From the NCBI RefSeq assembly GCF_018390605.1, contig NZ_JAHBGD010000005.1:806001-870000 (forward strand): DNA of 64,000 nt, written 5' to 3'. Made by a program: the position numbers and the translations under genes. Numbering within the stretch: the first letter of the stretch is position 1; every line of letters starts with the position of its first letter. Shown in pieces: positions 53,378 to 63,645 of the stretch. The DNA comes from Ancylobacter defluvii. Lineage in GTDB: Bacteria > Pseudomonadota > Alphaproteobacteria > Rhizobiales > Xanthobacteraceae. Below the pieces are notes generated by a model, which had not been told where the DNA came from, made no database searches, and saw only the letters and a program-made list of their open reading frames with translations.

Positions 53378-56059
53378 TTACAGCTGCGTTCCCGCAGGCG
53401 GCAGCTCGCCTGCGGCGCTGTTGACGGTGACGCCGACCGGCACCGGCTGGGCAGTCCGACCCGGCAGCAGCGCGACGGCGCGGGAGCGCAGGGTCGCCCA
53501 GGTCGCGAACTCGTTATACTTCGAACCCTCTAGCCAGCCGATGACGGCAGCGGCGAGGAAGGGCAGCGCCTGGATCGCCAGCGCCAGGGCGAACAGATCC
53601 ACCTCGACCACCGCATGCCAGTTGGTCATGCGCAGGGCGATGGCGCTGAGCAGCAGCCCGCCGCCGATCACCGCCTCCGGCAGCGCCGGGAAGGCGCGGG
53701 CGGCGCCAGCCAGCCACGAGCCCTTGGCGGTGCGGGCGAAGGCGAGGTCCTTGTAGCGGAAGCCGTCATAGACCGCCTTGGCCACCGTGAACTGCACCGC
53801 CATGGCGGCGAAGGCCGCGCCGATCATCCGCAGCGGCGTGGTTGCCACCCGCAGGCGATAGAGGGCGCAGAAATGCAGCACATAGATGCCGAAGCAGAAC
53901 ACGATCGGCACGGTCAGGATCCGCTGCGGCACGGCGATGCCGAGGCCGAGCACCACCGGCGCCCAAAGCAGCGACAGCACCGCCACCAGCGCGCCGATGC
54001 TCTCGGCGCCGAGCCAGCTCACCCAGCCGATCGAGAATTCGCGGCGCTGCGCCGGGTTGAGGCGGGTGCCGCCATTGGGCAGCATGCGGCGCCAGTGCTT
54101 CTTGATGATCTGCATGCCGCCATAGGCCCAGCGGTGGCGCTGCTTCTTGAACGAGGCGAAGTCGTCCGGCAGCAGGCCCCAGCCGTAGCGGGTGTTGGTG
54201 TAGTGGCTCTTCCAGCCGCGCTCGACGATCGAGAGGCCGAGATCGGTATCCTCGCAGATCGTGTCGCTCGACCATTCGCCGGCTTCCACCATGGCGGCGC
54301 GGCGGATCAAGCACATGGTGCCGTGCACGACGATGGCGTCGTGCTCGTTGCGCTGGACCATGCCAATGTCGAAAAAACCGGCATATTCGGTATTCATCGC
54401 CTCGTGCATGAGGCTACGCTTGGAGTCGCGATGGTCCTGCGGCGCCTGCACGATGCCCACCGTCGGGTCCTCGAAGGTCGGCACCAGGTCGCGCAGCCAG
54501 TTCGGCGCCACCACGTAGTCGGCGTCAATCACGCCGATGATCTCGGCATCCGGCGCGGTCTGCTCCATGGCGACGCGCAGCGCGCCGGCCTTGAAGCCCT
54601 CGACCTTGGGCAGGTTGATGAATTTGAAACGCTCGCCGAGTTGCTCACAATAGGCCTCGATCGGCTCCCAGAAGGCCGGGTCGGGCGTATTGTTGATGAT
54701 GACCAGGCATTCGTAGTTCGGCCAGTCGAGCCGGGCGACGCCGTCGAGCGTCTGCTTCAGCATCTCCGGCGGCTCTTTATAGGCCGGTATGTGGATCGAC
54801 ACCTTGGGGGTGCGGGCCGGCATGGCGGCGTTGTTCGCCTCAATCAGCCGGCGCGGACGACGGCCGAAGGCGATGGTCGCCAGTTCCTCGACCCGGTACA
54901 GCATGACGATGACCAGCGGCACCAGCAGCACGATCGAGACCACGAAGGTGATCTTGTTGCCGCCGACGACATAGTGGGTCAGCCAATGATCGGTGACGGT
55001 GGCGATCCAGGCGCCCACCAGGTTGGCGGCGCCGGCCATTACCGCGGCCTGGGTGAAGGTCAACCGGGCGAAGCGGAACAGCGGCAGCGAGAAGGCGATG
55101 CCGAACAGCAGCGCGATGGCGGCGGTGGCGTTGTAGGTGACCGGGGTCACCGGCCCGGCCAGCGGGAACTTCAGATGCCGGTCGGCGTCGAGCATGCCCC
55201 AGTACTGGCCGACCGAGCCTTCGAAGCTCTTCCACGGCGCGTCGAAGGCCTCGATGAGGTTGTAGTCGATGCCGAGCGCATCCGCGCGGGCAGCGAAGTC
55301 GCGGATCACCCGCGCCTGGATCAGCTCGCCGGGCACCGCGGCGTCGCGGTTGTAGCCGGCGCTGGGCCAGCCGAACTCGGCGATGACGATGCGCTTGCCG
55401 GGATAGGCAGCGCGCAGGCGGTTATAGATGTTGATGGTGCGGTCGACCACCTGGTCGGCCGGCACGCCTTCCCAATAGGGCAGGATATGGGCGGCGATGT
55501 AGTCGACGGCCGATACCAGCTCGGGATGCTCGAGCCAGACGTCCCAGGTCTCGCCAGTGGTGACGGGTACGTTCACCTCGCGCTTCACGCGGCGGATGGT
55601 GTCGATGAGCTGTTCGGGGGTGCGCTCGGCGCGCAGGATCGACTCGTTGCCGACCACGATGCCGACGACGTTCGAATTCTTCTTCGCCGCCTCGATGGCG
55701 TTGGCGATCTCGCGGGCGTTGCGGTCCTCGTTTTCATCGAGCCACGCGCCGACGGTCGTCTTCAGCCCCTTTTCGGAAGCGATACGGGCGACGTTCTCCA
55801 GCCCGCCGGTCGAGGCATAGGTGCGCACCGCCTTGGTATAGGGAGCAACCGCCTCCACGTCGGCGCGAACCTGCGCCTCCGTGGTCGACTGCCCCTTGTC
55901 CGGGTTCATGTCGCGCGCATAGGGCGCGAAGGACATGCTGGCCAAACGATCGGGGATCGCCGGAGCGGTCACCTCCGAACGCATTGCGAGCCACATGAAG
56001 GCATGCACGGACGTGACTACCGCAATCGCAGCGGCAGCAACACGAACAGCGGGACGCAT
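53378..56059 (-). CDS. GH17-GT2 bifunctional beta-glucan synthase (NdvB/NdvC-like)
   Basis: This is a large inner-membrane enzyme for cyclic or linear beta-1,3/1,6-glucan. The product is 893 residues from ATG 56059, which begins a signal-anchor helix. The N-terminal half is a GH17-like domain, with FAPYARDMNPDKGQSTTEAQ, VGIVVGNESILRAERTPEQ and IVIAEFGWPSAGYNRDAAVP. The C-terminal half is a GT2 glycosyltransferase with VIDADYVVAPNWLRDLVPTF and the processive motif KKQRHRWAYGGMQIIKKHW, among about eight helices. Bradyrhizobium periplasmic glucan genes (ndvB, ndvC) are the likely relatives. It is divergent from nothing close; two GH17-related genes lie upstream. Confidence 0.9.
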   Translation of the reverse strand: MRPAVRVAAAAIAVVTSVHAFMWLAMRSEVTAPAIPDRLASMSFAPYARDMNPDKGQSTTEAQVRADVEAVAPYTKAVRTYASTGGLENVARIASEKGLKTTVGAWLDENEDRNAREIANAIEAAKKNSNVVGIVVGNESILRAERTPEQLIDTIRRVKREVNVPVTTGETWDVWLEHPELVSAVDYIAAHILPYWEGVPADQVVDRTINIYNRLRAAYPGKRIVIAEFGWPSAGYNRDAAVPGELIQARVIRDFAARADALGIDYNLIEAFDAPWKSFEGSVGQYWGMLDADRHLKFPLAGPVTPVTYNATAAIALLFGIAFSLPLFRFARLTFTQAAVMAGAANLVGAWIATVTDHWLTHYVVGGNKITFVVSIVLLVPLVIVMLYRVEELATIAFGRRPRRLIEANNAAMPARTPKVSIHIPAYKEPPEMLKQTLDGVARLDWPNYECLVIINNTPDPAFWEPIEAYCEQLGERFKFINLPKVEGFKAGALRVAMEQTAPDAEIIGVIDADYVVAPNWLRDLVPTFEDPTVGIVQAPQDHRDSKRSLMHEAMNTEYAGFFDIGMVQRNEHDAIVVHGTMCLIRRAAMVEAGEWSSDTICEDTDLGLSIVERGWKSHYTNTRYGWGLLPDDFASFKKQRHRWAYGGMQIIKKHWRRMLPNGGTRLNPAQRREFSIGWVSWLGAESIGALVAVLSLLWAPVVLGLGIAVPQRILTVPIVFCFGIYVLHFCALYRLRVATTPLRMIGAAFAAMAVQFTVAKAVYDGFRYKDLAFARTAKGSWLAGAARAFPALPEAVIGGGLLLSAIALRMTNWHAVVEVDLFALALAIQALPFLAAAVIGWLEGSKYNEFATWATLRSRAVALLPGRTAQPVPVGVTVNSAAGELPPAGTQL

Positions 56060-56260
56060 GGACAACCCACCAGCTTTTGAGAGGTAACGGGCGAATATAT
56101 AATTCAACTTTAACGCGTTTGCAGCATCCACATGGCTGCATCGCAAAAAATACGATACGTGCCTGCGGCTTGCTTAGAACGCGACGCCGGGAAGATGGTT
56201 CCCGTCTGTGGCGGAGGCGTGTCGCGGCTGGGGCCCCGCCATGAAATCATTGAGCTCAAA

Positions 56261-56752
56261 TCATTGCGCGGCGGGCGCGGCGGCGGGCGCTGCCGGGGCG
56301 GCGGGCGTCGAATCCGGGTTCACCCAGCAGGCATGCACCCGCTCGGAGAGGCGCTCCTGCGCCTTGGGATCGATGTTGCCCTGCCGCACGAGGCAGCGGA
56401 AGGCGATCTTGAGGTGCTCGGTGGGGCAGCCGAAGCGCTCATAGAGCTCCATGTGGCGGCGGGCCGTGTCGATATCGTCGCGCCACAGCAGCATGGCGAT
56501 GCGCCGGCCGCTCCACACGCATTCCGGCAGGCCGGCATTGCCTGGCAGCTTGGCCGCCTCGTTATATTCCTCGATCGACCGGCGCTGGGCCTCCTTGGCC
56601 TGCTCTTCCGGGGACTGCTGCTCGGCCGGCTTCTGCTCGGGCGCGCTGTTCTGCGCGAAGGCCGGAGCGGTGACGGCGGCCGTGAGGAGAAGGCCGCCGA
56701 GCAGAGCGGCGGCGAAGGGGCGTACGGAGCACAACATGGAGGAATTCGTCAC
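56261..56752 (-). CDS. Exported protein associated with beta-1,3/1,6-glucan synthesis
   Basis: This is a 163-residue exported protein. The signal peptide ends at AFA-QN near residue 33. A Glu/Gln-rich helical segment (PEQKPAEQQSPEEQAKEAQR) follows, then a compact domain with four Cys (CVWSGRRIAMLLWRDDIDTA, FGCPTEHLKIAFRCL, ACWVNP), then an Ala/Pro tail. Short genes of this type beside the GH17-GT2 synthase are annotated in Bradyrhizobium as a glucan biosynthesis protein. The exact job is unknown. The start could be ATG 56737. Confidence 0.72.
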   Translation of the reverse strand: MTNSSMLCSVRPFAAALLGGLLLTAAVTAPAFAQNSAPEQKPAEQQSPEEQAKEAQRRSIEEYNEAAKLPGNAGLPECVWSGRRIAMLLWRDDIDTARRHMELYERFGCPTEHLKIAFRCLVRQGNIDPKAQERLSERVHACWVNPDSTPAAPAAPAAAPAAQ

Positions 56753-57043
56753 ACGCGAGAGGAAACCAAACGGGCTTTAGGACACTAGGTGAAGCTGCTG
56801 AATTTGTCAGCATCGCGGCGCCTTTGCCGCCTCATTGTGCGTAACCATCCTCAGCGGACATTTAACATCGTAACTTCCTGCTCGCGGGCCGTCTCCCGGC
56901 CCAGCCGGCAACGCGCCCTTTCCTTGGGGGGCGTCCCTGGTCCGCGCTGTTTTGCCGCCCTGCGTCAGCCCCCTTGCGCTCGCCATTTTGCACCGCTACC
57001 CCAGCCGGTGCCGCACCGCATCCTGCCGCTGGAGACCTCCCGC
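56753..57043. other. Divergent promoter region of the glucan locus
   Basis: A 291-bp gap between the exported glucan protein (minus) and the GH17 gene (plus). Frames reading through it lack a family signature. I see no clear operator. GTAACCATCC near 56840 is too short to assign. Confidence 0.5.
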
Positions 57044-58651
57044 ATGCGCATCGCCGTCCTGCTCGCCGCCCTCGTCAGCGCGGTGATCGTTGCCGTCTGG
57101 GCCTGGCTGGGCCAACCGGTGCCGATGCCGGCCACCCCGCTGGCGGCAGGCGAGAAGATGCCGTGCGTCTCCTATGCGCCGTTCCGTCCCGGCCAGTCGC
57201 CCTTCATCGAGGGCCTGGTCATCCCCCCCGAGCAGATCGACGACGACTTCGCCCGGCTGGCGAAGATCACCCATTGCGTGCGCACCTATTCCACCGAGAT
57301 GGGTCTCGACGTGGTGCCGGCGATGGCCCGCAAGCACGGGCTCAAGGTGCTGCAAGGCATGTGGATCGGCCGCGACGAGGCGAAGAACCGCGTCGAGATC
57401 GATGCGGCGGTAAAGGCGGCGCAGCAGAACCCGGACGTCATCGATGCCGTCATCGTCGGCAACGAGGTGCTGCTGCGCGGCGAGCAATCCTCGACCGGCA
57501 TGGCGGCGCTGATCCGCGAGGTGAAGTCCAAGGTGCCGGTGCCGGTCACCTATGCCGATGTCTGGGAGTTCTGGGAGCGCAACAAGGAGCTGGCGCAATA
57601 TGTCGACTTCGTCACCGTGCACATCCTGCCGTTCTGGGAAGATGTGCCGGTGGCCGCCGACAAGTCGGCCGCGCATATCGGCGAGATCCGCGAGCATGTC
57701 GGCAAGGTGTTCGGCGACAAGGAGATCCTGATCGGCGAGACCGGCTGGCCGAGCGAGGGCCGCATGCGCGAGGGCGCGCTGCCCTCGCCCTCCAACCAGG
57801 CGATGGTGATTCAGGAGTTGCTGGCGCTCGCCAAGGAGAAGAACTACCGGCTCAACGTCATCGAGGCCTTCGACCAGCCGTGGAAGCGTGCCTCCGAGGG
57901 CACGGTCGGCGGCCATTGGGGCTTCCTCGACGCCTATACGCGCGACTTCAAGTTCGGCTGGGGCGAGGCGGTGTCGGACCATCCCTACTGGCTGCGGCAG
58001 GCGATCGTCGGCATCTTCCTGGCGTTGAGCGTGTTCGTTGCCGGCGCCATTGGCGGCCGGGGCGAGAGCATGAACACCCGCCGCTGGCTGGCGGTGTCCG
58101 GCATTGCGCTGTTTTCCGGGCTGACGATCGGCCGCGCCCTGGTCTCGGTGCCGGTCGAGAGCCTCGGCGTCGGCGGCTGGCTCCGCGGCGGCTCGATCCT
58201 CGCCCTGGCGATCCTGGTGCCGCTGGTCGCCGCCTTCGCGGTGGGCCGGCAGGCGAGGGCGGTGGCGCTCACCCAGGCTTTGGACGGTGCGTCGCGCCGC
58301 AGCGCCGCGCCCGTGGAGCGGGCGATGGCGCTGCTGCTCGCCGCCTCGGTGGTGCTGATCGCTCATGTGGCGCTGGGGCTGGCCTTCGACCCGCGCTACA
58401 AGGACTTCCAGTTCGCCGGCCTGACGCCGATCATCATGGCCTTCGCCTTCTACGCGCTGGTCGCCCCGCCCCGCGTCACCGCCGAGGCGGCGGCCGCCGA
58501 GAAGATCGCCGCGGCGATCTTCCTCGGCAGCGGCCTGTACATCGCCGTCAACGAGACTGTCGCCAACTGGCAGGGCCTGTGGACCAGCGCGCTGCTGGTG
58601 GTGATGGCGCTCAGTCTCTGGCGCCTCGCCACGGCCGCGCAAACGAGATGA
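57044..58651 (+). CDS. GH17-domain membrane protein (beta-1,3-glucan locus)
   Basis: This is a 535-residue protein from ATG 57044, behind GGAG. A signal-anchor helix (RIAVLLAALVSAVIVAVWAW) precedes a GH17 barrel. The barrel includes VSYAPFRPGQSPFIEG, DAVIVGNEVLLRGEQSSTG with the proton-donor-type Glu, and EILIGETGWPSEGRMREGAL with the nucleophile-type Glu. The C-terminal 200 residues hold about six membrane helices and no GT2 domain, unlike the divergent GH17-GT2 protein. It probably acts as a transglycosylase or branching enzyme on the same glucan. Its last 41 bp overlap a convergent gene. Confidence 0.87.
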   Translation: MRIAVLLAALVSAVIVAVWAWLGQPVPMPATPLAAGEKMPCVSYAPFRPGQSPFIEGLVIPPEQIDDDFARLAKITHCVRTYSTEMGLDVVPAMARKHGLKVLQGMWIGRDEAKNRVEIDAAVKAAQQNPDVIDAVIVGNEVLLRGEQSSTGMAALIREVKSKVPVPVTYADVWEFWERNKELAQYVDFVTVHILPFWEDVPVAADKSAAHIGEIREHVGKVFGDKEILIGETGWPSEGRMREGALPSPSNQAMVIQELLALAKEKNYRLNVIEAFDQPWKRASEGTVGGHWGFLDAYTRDFKFGWGEAVSDHPYWLRQAIVGIFLALSVFVAGAIGGRGESMNTRRWLAVSGIALFSGLTIGRALVSVPVESLGVGGWLRGGSILALAILVPLVAAFAVGRQARAVALTQALDGASRRSAAPVERAMALLLAASVVLIAHVALGLAFDPRYKDFQFAGLTPIIMAFAFYALVAPPRVTAEAAAAEKIAAAIFLGSGLYIAVNETVANWQGLWTSALLVVMALSLWRLATAAQTR

Positions 58652-58991
58652 GCAGCAGGCCCGCCGCCACGCCGGACAGGTTGTTGTTGTACATCACCAG
58701 TCCGGCGGCGGTGGCCATGAGCGCCAGGGTGAACATCGGGATCGACGGGCGGATGAGCTGGATGATGGACGTCGCCAGCGCGGCGATGCCGAAGGCGGAA
58801 TAGCCGAACAGCTCGATCACCGTGCGCCGGGCGATGCAGCTGCCGGTCTCGACGCCGAGGCAGGCCAGCCCGACCGCCGACTGTTCCACCAGCGCGTAGC
58901 GCATGTAGATCGCCCAGCCGAGCGCGAAGCCGCCGAGCACCAGGATGACGTTCCAGGCGCGGGCACCCGGCAGGAAGTTGCGCTGGTTCAT
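58611..58991 (-). CDS. Small four-helix membrane protein, unknown function
   Basis: This 126-residue protein starts at ATG 58991. It has four hydrophobic segments (for example VILVLGGFALGWAIYMRYAL and MFTLALMATAAGLVMYNNNL). Two cysteines, in VGLACLGVETGSCIARR, face the loop after helix 1. The cysteine pair is reminiscent of vitamin-K-epoxide-reductase or DsbB-like membrane proteins, but the CXXC is missing. It overlaps the GH17 gene end by 41 bp. It is divergent from glmU. Confidence 0.7.
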   Translation of the reverse strand: MNQRNFLPGARAWNVILVLGGFALGWAIYMRYALVEQSAVGLACLGVETGSCIARRTVIELFGYSAFGIAALATSIIQLIRPSIPMFTLALMATAAGLVMYNNNLSGVAAGLLLISFARPWRGARD

Positions 58992-59137
58992 GATCGGCTC
59001 CTCGACGCGGCGGCTTGCGAACGTCCCATTGGATGCCACGGCGTGCGCCGCCATTCAACGGCCGGAATTTCGCGGTCTTCCCGGCGATGGCGGCGCTGCG
59101 GTAAACACGGGCGCCCGCCCATTCGGAGAATAAGCGC

Positions 59138-60493
59138 ATGCGCCGTCTGCTCGTCATCGTCCTCGCCGCCGGAGAAGGCACGCGCATGAAGTCGGCGCTG
59201 CCGAAGGTCATGCACAAGGTCGCCGGGCGCAGCATGGTCGGCCATGTGCTGGAAACCGCCAGGGCGGCCGGCGCCGCCGAGATCGCGGTGGTGATCGGCC
59301 CCGACCACGGACAGGTCGAGGCGGAGGTCCACCGCCTCGTCCCGGCGGCGAGCGTGTTCGTGCAGCGCGAGCGCCTCGGCACCGCGCATGCGGTGCTCGC
59401 CGCCGCCGCCGCGCTGGAGCGGGGCTATGACGACATCCTGGTCATGTATGGCGACACGCCGCTGGTGCGGCCGCAGACGCTGGAGGCGCTGCGCGCGCCA
59501 CTCGCCGAGGGCGCCGGGCTGGCGGTGCTCGGCTTCCGCCCCGCCGATCCGACCGGCTATGGCCGCCTGATCACCTGGGGCGAGGACCTCGTGGCCATCC
59601 GCGAGGAGAAGGACGCCAGCGAGGCCGAGAAGACCATCGGCCTGTGCAATGCCGGGCTGATGGCGCTCGACGGGGCGCTGGCGCTGGAGGTTCTCTCCGG
59701 CATCGGCAATGCCAATGCCAAGGGCGAGTACTACCTCACCGATGCGGTGGAGGCGGTCATCGCCCGCGGCCGCACGGCGGCGGTGTGCGTGGCGGAGGCC
59801 GGCGAGGTCGCCGGTGTCAACACCCGCGCCCAGCTCGCCGAGGCCGAGGCGGTGCAGCAGCTGCGGCTGCGGCGGGCGGCGATGGAGGGCGGCGCCACGC
59901 TCGTCGCGCCGGAAACGGTGTTCTTCAGCGCCGACACCCGGCTCGGCCGCGACGTCGTCATCGAGCCGAACGTAGTGTTCGGCCCCGGCGTCACGGTGGC
60001 GGACGGCGGCGTCATCCGCGCCTTCAGCCACATCGAGGGCGCGACGCTGGCCGGCGGCGTCTCGGTCGGCCCCTTCGCCCGGCTCCGCCCCGGCGCCCGG
60101 CTGGAGGAGGGCGTGCATATCGGCAACTTCGTCGAGATCAAGAACGCCGACCTCGCGCCGGGGGTGAAGATCAATCACCTGTCCTATGTCGGCGATTCGA
60201 CGGTGGGGGAGGGCACAAATATCGGCGCCGGCTCCATCACCTGCAACTATGACGGCTTCAGCAAGCACCGCACCACCATTGGCGCGAATGCCTTCATCGG
60301 CACCAACAGCCTGATGGTGGCTCCCGTGACCATCGGTGACGGCGCCTATATCGGCACCGGCTCGGTCATCACCGACGACGTGCCGGCCGATGCGCTGGCC
60401 ATCGGCCGCGCCCGGCAGGTGAACAAGCCGGGCCTTGCCGCACGTCTGCGCGAGCGGCTTCAGGCGATCCGGAAAGCCGCCGCCGAGGGGTGA
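59138..60493 (+). CDS. glmU: Bifunctional GlcNAc-1-phosphate uridyltransferase/acetyltransferase GlmU
   Basis: This enzyme makes UDP-GlcNAc for peptidoglycan and lipopolysaccharide. The product is 451 residues. The N-terminal pyrophosphorylase has [19 protein letters not shown] (residues 6-24) and [19 protein letters not shown]. The C-terminal left-handed beta-helix has [19 protein letters not shown] and [19 protein letters not shown]. glmS follows 100 bp later, so the two steps of the pathway are linked. Confidence 0.98.
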   Translation: MRRLLVIVLAAGEGTRMKSALPKVMHKVAGRSMVGHVLETARAAGAAEIAVVIGPDHGQVEAEVHRLVPAASVFVQRERLGTAHAVLAAAAALERGYDDILVMYGDTPLVRPQTLEALRAPLAEGAGLAVLGFRPADPTGYGRLITWGEDLVAIREEKDASEAEKTIGLCNAGLMALDGALALEVLSGIGNANAKGEYYLTDAVEAVIARGRTAAVCVAEAGEVAGVNTRAQLAEAEAVQQLRLRRAAMEGGATLVAPETVFFSADTRLGRDVVIEPNVVFGPGVTVADGGVIRAFSHIEGATLAGGVSVGPFARLRPGARLEEGVHIGNFVEIKNADLAPGVKINHLSYVGDSTVGEGTNIGAGSITCNYDGFSKHRTTIGANAFIGTNSLMVAPVTIGDGAYIGTGSVITDDVPADALAIGRARQVNKPGLAARLRERLQAIRKAAAEG

Positions 60494-60593
60494 GATAAGA
60501 ATCGACATCCGAATTGATTTTTGCAGTGCGGTGACACCCGGTTAAACCCGTACCGGTAATCTCCTGTGCTGGTTCGCGCGAAAGGTCTGCGCC

Positions 60594-62420
60594 ATGTGTG
60601 GCATCATTGGCATCGTCGGTACTGCGTCCGTGGCCGACCGGCTCGTCGATTCGCTGAAGCGCCTCGAATATCGCGGCTATGATTCCGCCGGCGTGGCGAC
60701 GCTGGAGCAGGGCCGCCTCACCCGCCGCCGCGCCCAGGGCAAGCTGCGCAATCTGGAAACCGAGCTCGCCCGGGCGCCGCTCGCCGGCCATGTCGGCATC
60801 GGCCACACCCGCTGGGCCACCCATGGCAAGCCCAGCGTCGCCAATGCGCATCCGCACGCGACCATGCAGGTGGCGGTGGTGCATAACGGCATCATCGAGA
60901 ACTACCGCGAGCTGCGCGAAGAACTTCTGCGCGACGGCGCCAATTTCGAGAGCGAGACCGATACCGAGGTCGTCGCCCATCTCGTCACCCGCGAGCTGCG
61001 CGGCGGTGCCGGGCCGGAGGCGGCGGTCGCCGCGTCGCTGCCGCGGCTCAAGGGCGCCTTCGCGCTGGCCTTCATGTTCGAGGGCGAGGACGATCTCCTG
61101 ATCGGCGCCCGCAAGGGCTCGCCGCTCGCCGTCGGCTATGGCAAGGGCGAGATGTATCTCGGCTCCGACGCCATCGCGCTGGCGCCCTTCACCGACACCA
61201 TCTGCTATCTCGACGACGGCGACTGGGCGGTGCTGCATCGCGGCCGGGCGGAAATCCACAACGCCGCCAACGATGTGGTGGTGCGGCCGATCCAGCGCTC
61301 CACCGCCACCGCCTTCCTGGTGGAGAAGGGCAATCACCGCCACTTCATGGCCAAGGAGATGCACGAGCAGCCGGAGGTGGTCTCGCACACGCTGGCGCAT
61401 TACCTCGACCTCGCCGCCGAGACGGTGCAGCTGGAGGCCGACCTGCCGTTCGACTTCACCGGCCTGGAGCGGATTTCCATCGCCGCCTGCGGCACCGCCT
61501 ATTATGCCGGGCTGATCGCCAAATACTGGTTCGAGCAGATCGCCCGCCTGCCGGTGGAGATCGACGTCGCCTCGGAGTTCCGCTACCGCGAGGCGCCGCT
61601 GCCGAAGAACGGCCTCGCCATCGTCATCTCCCAGTCCGGCGAGACCGCTGACACGCTGGCCTCGCTGCGCTATGCCAAGCAGGAGGGGCAGAAGGTGATG
61701 GCGGTGGTCAACGTGCCGACCTCCACCATCGCCCGCGAGAGCGATGCGGTGATGCCGACCCTCGCCGGCCCGGAAATCGGCGTCGCCTCCACCAAGGCCT
61801 TCACCTGCCAGCTGGCGACGCTGGCCGCCGTCGCGGTGGCGGCGGGCCGGGCGCGCGGCGTGCTGACGCCCGAGCGCGAGCGCGAGCTGGTGCGGGCGCT
61901 GGTCGAGGTGCCCAGGCTGATGAACGAGGCGCTGCGGCTCGGTCCGCAGATCGAGGGGCTGGCCCGCTCCTTCGCCAAATCGCAGGACGTGCTCTATCTC
62001 GGCCGCTCGACCTCGTATCCGCTGGCGCTCGAAGGCGCGCTGAAGCTGAAGGAAATCTCCTACATCCACGCCGAGGGCTATGCCGCCGGCGAACTCAAGC
62101 ACGGCCCGATCGCGCTGATCGACGAGAAGATGCCGGTGGTGGTGATCGCCCCGCATGATCAGGTGTTCGACAAGACCATGTCGAACATGCAGGAAGTGGC
62201 TGCCCGCGGCGGCCGCATCATCCTGCTGACCGATGCGCGCGGCGCCGCCGAGGCCGGCATCGACACCGAGGCGACGCTGGTACTGCCGGAGATGAACCCG
62301 CTGGTGACGCCGCTGGTCTATGCCATCCCGATCCAGCTCATCGCCTATCACACCGCGGTGCAAATGGGCACCGACGTCGACCAGCCGCGCAACCTCGCCA
62401 AGTCGGTCACCGTGGAGTGA
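60594..62420 (+). CDS. glmS: Glucosamine-6-phosphate synthase GlmS
   Basis: This enzyme converts fructose-6-phosphate and glutamine to glucosamine-6-phosphate. The product is 608 residues. The class II glutamine amidotransferase begins with Cys2 in MCGIIGIVGTASVADRLVDS. The first SIS domain has AACGTAYYAGLIAKYWFEQI and SQSGETADTLASLRYAKQEG, and the second has LGRSTSYPLALEGALKLKEI. It ends in the usual PRNLAKSVTVE. No glmS ribozyme is seen in the 100-bp gap after glmU, as expected for Proteobacteria. Confidence 0.98.
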   Translation: MCGIIGIVGTASVADRLVDSLKRLEYRGYDSAGVATLEQGRLTRRRAQGKLRNLETELARAPLAGHVGIGHTRWATHGKPSVANAHPHATMQVAVVHNGIIENYRELREELLRDGANFESETDTEVVAHLVTRELRGGAGPEAAVAASLPRLKGAFALAFMFEGEDDLLIGARKGSPLAVGYGKGEMYLGSDAIALAPFTDTICYLDDGDWAVLHRGRAEIHNAANDVVVRPIQRSTATAFLVEKGNHRHFMAKEMHEQPEVVSHTLAHYLDLAAETVQLEADLPFDFTGLERISIAACGTAYYAGLIAKYWFEQIARLPVEIDVASEFRYREAPLPKNGLAIVISQSGETADTLASLRYAKQEGQKVMAVVNVPTSTIARESDAVMPTLAGPEIGVASTKAFTCQLATLAAVAVAAGRARGVLTPERERELVRALVEVPRLMNEALRLGPQIEGLARSFAKSQDVLYLGRSTSYPLALEGALKLKEISYIHAEGYAAGELKHGPIALIDEKMPVVVIAPHDQVFDKTMSNMQEVAARGGRIILLTDARGAAEAGIDTEATLVLPEMNPLVTPLVYAIPIQLIAYHTAVQMGTDVDQPRNLAKSVTVE

Positions 62421-62426
62421 GGCCGC

Positions 62427-63539
62427 TCAGAAATTTGGCTTCTGCAGCACGACACGCATGATGTCGCGCAGATAGAGGCGCAGCCGCCACGGCGAACTCC
62501 GCCGGACGCGGGCGGCGAGGCTGGGAATCTGCGGCATGCGGAGAAACCCGGTCGCCGATGGCCGCGTGATCGGCGCAGCTACAGATGCCGGCGTGGATGC
62601 CGGTGCGAGTGTCCGCATGGCTTTCGCCAGAGTCCGTGCCGGCTCCCGGCGTGGGATCGGAACGTGATCCAGTGGATGGATGGAAGCCGGATCCCGCGCG
62701 AACCGTTCCATCACCTCGCGGTAGCGGGAAACCTCGCGTTCCGGCGGCGCCGGCTTGGTGGCGAGTTCCAGCGGCAGCATCACCCCGCAATCGGCCCCGA
62801 GGCCGATCAATCCGGCGCAATAGTTCACCGTGCAGCGCTTGGCGATGGATTCGCGATAATCCGACACATCGGTCCGGTTGGAGTACCAGCCATTTTGGCC
62901 ATGCACGCGATATCGCACACTGTTAGTCGGCAAATAGTATTTGCGGGCGCCATAAATACTGGCGGATAGAACCACGCAGCCATCGGCGCAGAGCCGCCAC
63001 ATGCGGAGGAACGGCTCGGGAAAGTCGGTGCAGCGCTGCGCCCAGTAGAGCCGCAGCGAAAGCGCCGAGGTCGAGGCGCCATACCAGTCCCCGGTGAGAT
63101 AGGTCATCACCGCGGTATGGCCGAGATCCTCCTCGCCGGCCGCGAAAGCCTCGATGCCGTTCGCCTGCCCAAATCGGTGCAGGTTCGAGAAGACGAAATC
63201 GACATCGGAACGGGCGTCGTAGAGCGCGCCGAGCCGGGCGAGATAGTCGGGCTTCCACAGATCGTCGGCGTCGAGGAAGCAGACGACGTCGGCATCGGCC
63301 CGCGCCACACCGGCGGCGAAACCCGCCAGCTGCCCGCGATTGGACGAGAACACCAGATCGACGCGCGGATCGTCGCCATAAGCCCGCGTCAGCCGCAGCG
63401 CCGAATCGTCGCTCGACCCGTCATCGATCACGATCACCCGGTCCGGCGCGCGGCTCTGGGCCAGTGCGCTGTCGACCGCCTCCAGGACGAAGCGGCCATA
63501 ATTGTAATTGGTGATCACCACCGCAAAAGTCGTCGGCAT
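62427..63539 (-). CDS. Glycosyltransferase family 2 protein
   Basis: This is a soluble GT-A fold glycosyltransferase of 370 residues. The N-terminus is FAVVITNYNYGRFVLEAVDS, followed by VIVIDDGSSDDSALRLTRAY and the DxD-type VVCFLDADDLWKPDYLARLG near residue 95. No membrane helices are evident. The C-terminal 100 residues are rich in Pro and Ala. The acceptor sugar is unknown. It converges on glmS with a 6-bp gap, so the context does not show a polysaccharide cluster. Confidence 0.88.
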   Translation of the reverse strand: MPTTFAVVITNYNYGRFVLEAVDSALAQSRAPDRVIVIDDGSSDDSALRLTRAYGDDPRVDLVFSSNRGQLAGFAAGVARADADVVCFLDADDLWKPDYLARLGALYDARSDVDFVFSNLHRFGQANGIEAFAAGEEDLGHTAVMTYLTGDWYGASTSALSLRLYWAQRCTDFPEPFLRMWRLCADGCVVLSASIYGARKYYLPTNSVRYRVHGQNGWYSNRTDVSDYRESIAKRCTVNYCAGLIGLGADCGVMLPLELATKPAPPEREVSRYREVMERFARDPASIHPLDHVPIPRREPARTLAKAMRTLAPASTPASVAAPITRPSATGFLRMPQIPSLAARVRRSSPWRLRLYLRDIMRVVLQKPNF

Positions 63540-63645
63540 CCGAGGGCACGCTCGCGGGTTCGGAAGGACAAGCGCGTGCGCGCCGATGGCTTGAGGATGA
63601 GAAACATCCGGGCCGCTGCCGCCCTTGTCAAGGCGGCAGGGCGGC

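Noticed and set aside
60494..60593. A glmS ribozyme or other riboswitch between glmU and glmS
   Set aside because: The 100-bp gap has no extended paired structure or ribozyme core, and glmS ribozymes occur in Gram-positive bacteria.
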